Of a stretch of DNA of 8,911 nucleotides, positions 6,380-8,911 are shown in pieces; position 1 is the first letter of the stretch, and each line of letters begins with the position of its first letter. The stretch lies in NCBI GenBank assembly GCA_025774405.1, contig JALGWB010000067.1, positions 1 to 8,911 on the forward strand, given 5' to 3'. The stretch is from a bacterium. Lineage in GTDB: Bacteria > Arandabacterota > Arandabacteria > Arandabacterales > Arandabacteraceae. The notes beneath the pieces are model-generated. The model was not told where the DNA came from, made no database searches, and was given only the letters and a program-made list of their open reading frames with translations. The position numbers and the translations under genes were made by a program.

Positions 6380-7540
6380 TTAGTGAGGAATCATTGAAAG
6401 CAGGACACCTGCTGCAACAGCTGAGCCGATAACGCCAGTGACGTTTGGACCCATGGCGTGCATAAGCAGCGAGTTTTGAGGATTGGCCTTCTCGCCCTCA
6501 CGTTGGACAACACGGGCGGCCATCGGTACTGCCGAAACTCCAGCAGCACCAATCAGTGGATTTATCTTGCCACCGGAGAGCCGGCACATGATTTTACCGA
6601 GGAGTACTCCTGCAGCTGTTCCGATTGCAAAGGCGACAACTCCAAGCGCCAGGATGCCCAGTGTTTTAGCAGTCAGGAAGCTTGAGCCTCTAAGGGTTGC
6701 TCCAACGGAGATACCCAGAAAGATGGTGACGATGTTTATGAGTTCATTCTGGGCAGTCTTCGAAAGGCGTTCAACAACACCTGCTTCTCGCAAGAGATTG
6801 CCGAACATGAGCATGCCAATCAGGGGGACAGCTGAGGGAACCAGAAGCGCGCACAGTATTGTTACGACGAATGGGAAGAGGATTCGCTCTCGCTTTGATA
6901 CCTGTCTGAGCTGTCTCATCTCAATCCTGCGCTCTCGGGGAGTGGTGAGCAATCGCATAATCGGCGGCTGGATGATAGGCACAAGAGCCATATATGAATA
7001 GGCAGCTATAGCAACTGGCCCAAGCAGGTGTGCAGCCATCTTTGACGTGAGGTAGATGGCTGTTGGCCCATCAGCCCCTCCAATTATTGCTATTGAGCTG
7101 GCCTCTTGAAGCGTAAATGAGAGTCCCAACGAGGGTATCTTGCCGAGGGCAAGAGCACCGAGAAGCGTACCAAAAATCCCGAATTGTGCAGCGGCTCCGA
7201 GAAAGGTGGTCTTGGGGTTAGCTATGAGGGGGCCAAAGTCGGTCAAGGCGCCAATTCCGAGAAAGATCAGAAGTGGAAAGAGGCCCGTCTTGATACCACT
7301 GTCGTAGATGATACGCAGGATACCACCCTCATCCATCATCCCCACGACCGGAACATTTGTAAGGATTGCACCAAAACCGATGGGGATGAGAAGCAATGGC
7401 TCATATCGTCGCTTGATCGCCAGGTAGATGAGGAAACAAGCGATCAGTATGACGATCACATTTTGATGGGTAAGGTTGACTATTCCAAGAGATTGACCAA
7501 AGCGTGCAATCAGGTCAGAGAAGCTGTATGTTGGTTCCAT
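6380..7540 (-). CDS. oadB: Na+-translocating decarboxylase beta subunit (OadB/GcdB/MmdB family)
   Basis: An integral membrane protein of 386 residues with about nine or more hydrophobic segments. In this family it decarboxylates the carboxybiotin delivered by the alpha subunit and uses the energy to pump Na+ out of the cell. Visible family hallmarks are LIFLGIGALTDFGPLIANP, the central SIAIIGGADGPTAIYLTSK whose Asp157 corresponds to the essential Asp203 of Klebsiella OadB, and the C-terminal HAMGPNVTGVIGSAVAAG with Asn366 and Ser373, all intact. ATG 7540 is preceded by GGGAG (7546-7550) at 5-nt spacing. The gene lies 10 nt after oadA, so co-transcription is very likely. The sequence alone cannot separate oxaloacetate, glutaconyl-CoA and methylmalonyl-CoA systems; the neighbouring alpha subunit points to oxaloacetate. 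Confidence 0.93.
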   Translation of the reverse strand: MEPTYSFSDLIARFGQSLGIVNLTHQNVIVILIACFLIYLAIKRRYEPLLLIPIGFGAILTNVPVVGMMDEGGILRIIYDSGIKTGLFPLLIFLGIGALTDFGPLIANPKTTFLGAAAQFGIFGTLLGALALGKIPSLGLSFTLQEASSIAIIGGADGPTAIYLTSKMAAHLLGPVAIAAYSYMALVPIIQPPIMRLLTTPRERRIEMRQLRQVSKRERILFPFVVTILCALLVPSAVPLIGMLMFGNLLREAGVVERLSKTAQNELINIVTIFLGISVGATLRGSSFLTAKTLGILALGVVAFAIGTAAGVLLGKIMCRLSGGKINPLIGAAGVSAVPMAARVVQREGEKANPQNSLLMHAMGPNVTGVIGSAVAAGVLLSMIPH

Positions 7541-7550
7541 CGAAACTCCC

Positions 7551-8911
7551 TCATGATATTACGACAAGTGGGTCGCCGTTTTCGACCTTGTCTCCAGGTT
7601 TCACAAGTAGCTGAGCAACCCGGCCCTGGTGAGGCGAGACAACTTTGGTCTCCATCTTCATGGCTTCAAGGACAATGATCTCATCACCGGGTTTGACCTC
7701 ATCACCTTCCTCGATTAGGACCCTTAAGACGTCACCACTGAGGGGAGCATTGACCGTCTTGCCATCGGTTGCCTGAGGCTGCTCAACAGCTGACTGCGCT
7801 GACTGAGGAGTTTCGATGCTGCCAGTGTCTGAGGCATCTTCTACCGAGACTTCATAGATCCTGCCGTCAACTGTTATTCGATAGACGGCCGGGCCAGTTG
7901 CTGTCACTGACTCGACAGGTTCACGGGGCTGAGCTGCCTTGGGCTTGACTGGTTCAGGTTTCTTGAATCCATCCCTTATTTGGAAGAACTCAAGAGCCAC
8001 CTCGGGGAACAGCGCATAGGTGACAATATCTTCGTCTGAGCGCGGCTGTCTTCCAAATTTCTCCGCAAGTTCTTTCTTATCCCTTTCGAGCTCTGGCTCA
8101 ATGTAGTCTGCAGGTCTATTGGTTATCGGCTGTTGACCTGTCTCGGCTACCACACGGTCAACCAGATCCTTCCTTACTTCGCTGGGCGGCTTACCGTACT
8201 TGCCGAGGATGTAGTTCTTCGTATGCTCAGTCAGGACCTTATAGCGTTCACCCTGCAGTACATTTATTACAGCCTGTGTGCCAACTACCTGGCTACTCGG
8301 CGTAACCAGAGGCGGATAGCCGAGGTCAGCCCTTACCCTTACAACTTCTTCCAGAACTTCGTCATAGCGGTCGATGGCATTCTGGCTGCGAAGCTGATTT
8401 GCAAGGTTGGAAAGCATACCACCCGGTATCTGAGCAGATAAGATACGAGCATCCACCCCTGGGAGCCCGCTTTCATACTCCGCCAATTCGGAGCGTACCT
8501 GCTTGAAATGATCAGCAATCTCTATCAGGAGGTCAAGATCGAGCCCGGTATCATAGGGTGTACCCTTGAGGGCAGCGACAAGACTCTCAGTTGCAGGTTG
8601 AGATGTTCCAAGTGCGAGCGGTGACAGAGCCGTGTCGATAATGCTAGCCCCTGCTTCGATTCCCTTCAGATAGCTCATCTCACTCAGACCTGTCGTAGCA
8701 TGGCAATGCAAATGGATCGGGATGCTGATCTTACGCTTCAGGGCTGACACCAGCTCAAAGGCTTTATATGGTGTGAGCAGGCCTGCCATATCTTTAATGC
8801 AAAGCGTATCAACCCCCATCTCCTCAAGCTCCTGTGCCATCTCGACATAGAATTCGAGTGTATGAACGGGGCTTGTGGTGTAAGATATGCACCCTTCCGC
8901 ATGCTTGCCAG
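7551..8911 (-). CDS. oadA: Oxaloacetate decarboxylase alpha subunit with biotinyl domain (5' partial)
   Basis: 452 codons are visible; about 140 N-terminal residues lie beyond the window's right edge (usual length ~590-610). This cytosolic carboxyltransferase moves CO2 from oxaloacetate to biotin. Visible in order are the end of the TIM barrel (CISYTTSPVHTLEFYVEMA, the CIKDMAG lysine that is carbamylated in the family, and the HLHCH metal-ligand pair), the conserved PYC_OADA domain (PGGMLSNL, PLVTPSSQVVGTQAV, ERYK), a Pro/Lys-rich linker, a small VYRITVDGRIYEVSVE strand unit, and a biotinyl domain with the biotin-accepting Lys in EAMKMET. It ends at TGA 7551-7553, 10 nt before oadB. A pyruvate carboxylase subunit B would look alike, but adjacency to oadB favours the sodium pump. 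The small gamma subunit is not in the window and may lie upstream. Confidence 0.9.
   Translation of the reverse strand, partial: GKHAEGCISYTTSPVHTLEFYVEMAQELEEMGVDTLCIKDMAGLLTPYKAFELVSALKRKISIPIHLHCHATTGLSEMSYLKGIEAGASIIDTALSPLALGTSQPATESLVAALKGTPYDTGLDLDLLIEIADHFKQVRSELAEYESGLPGVDARILSAQIPGGMLSNLANQLRSQNAIDRYDEVLEEVVRVRADLGYPPLVTPSSQVVGTQAVINVLQGERYKVLTEHTKNYILGKYGKPPSEVRKDLVDRVVAETGQQPITNRPADYIEPELERDKKELAEKFGRQPRSDEDIVTYALFPEVALEFFQIRDGFKKPEPVKPKAAQPREPVESVTATGPAVYRITVDGRIYEVSVEDASDTGSIETPQSAQSAVEQPQATDGKTVNAPLSGDVLRVLIEEGDEVKPGDEIIVLEAMKMETKVVSPHQGRVAQLLVKPGDKVENGDPLVVIS

Noticed and set aside
5932..6432. 166-codon plus-strand open frame opposite the lipoprotein
   Set aside because: It is antisense to a gene with a clear lipobox and ribosome binding site. 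Its composition merely mirrors the Trp/Tyr codons, and it crosses the minus-strand promoter.

Overview
The window carries ordinary bacterial genes on two convergent blocks, with a junction near position 4530. The organism is a diderm: it encodes a signal-peptide-bearing beta-barrel protein ending in phenylalanine and a lipobox lipoprotein. It is probably anaerobic or fermentative, since it has a sodium-pumping decarboxylase (oadA/oadB) and a double-[4Fe-4S] DUF362 protein. I cannot name the phylum. The isoprenoid, NAD kinase and recN order resembles the dxs-(tlyA)-nadK-(argR)-recN block of many Clostridia, but tlyA and argR are absent here. The lineage may be an uncultured one.

Plus-strand block (1-4518): the 3' end of dxs, then nadK overlapping it by 8 nt, recN 10 nt later, and a DUF362 iron-sulfur protein gene joined to recN by an ATGA overlap. 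These look like one operon. The DUF362 gene has a single in-frame TAA at 3453-3455, inside its first CxxCxxCxxxCP cluster motif, while the rest of the frame is open to the normal family end. A 175-nt gap follows. It holds nested inverted repeats and a weak promoter candidate, and leads to a small STAS/SpoIIAA-like protein with a strong ribosome binding site.

Minus-strand block, read from 8911 down to 4541: oadA (N-terminus outside the window) and oadB, 10 nt apart, form the core of a Na+-translocating oxaloacetate decarboxylase. A promoter with a perfect TTGACA box lies in the gap after oadB. It appears to drive a second unit: an aromatic-rich CxxCH lipoprotein, a FadL/PorV-like outer-membrane beta-barrel protein coupled to it by TGATG, and a tRNA-Arg(CCG) that begins 2 nt after the barrel gene's stop codon.

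I found no mobile element, CRISPR array, phage gene or obvious new defence system. The most notable points are the nonsense codon in the DUF362 gene, the unusual lipoprotein/outer-membrane/tRNA unit, and the nested inverted repeats at 3988-4043.
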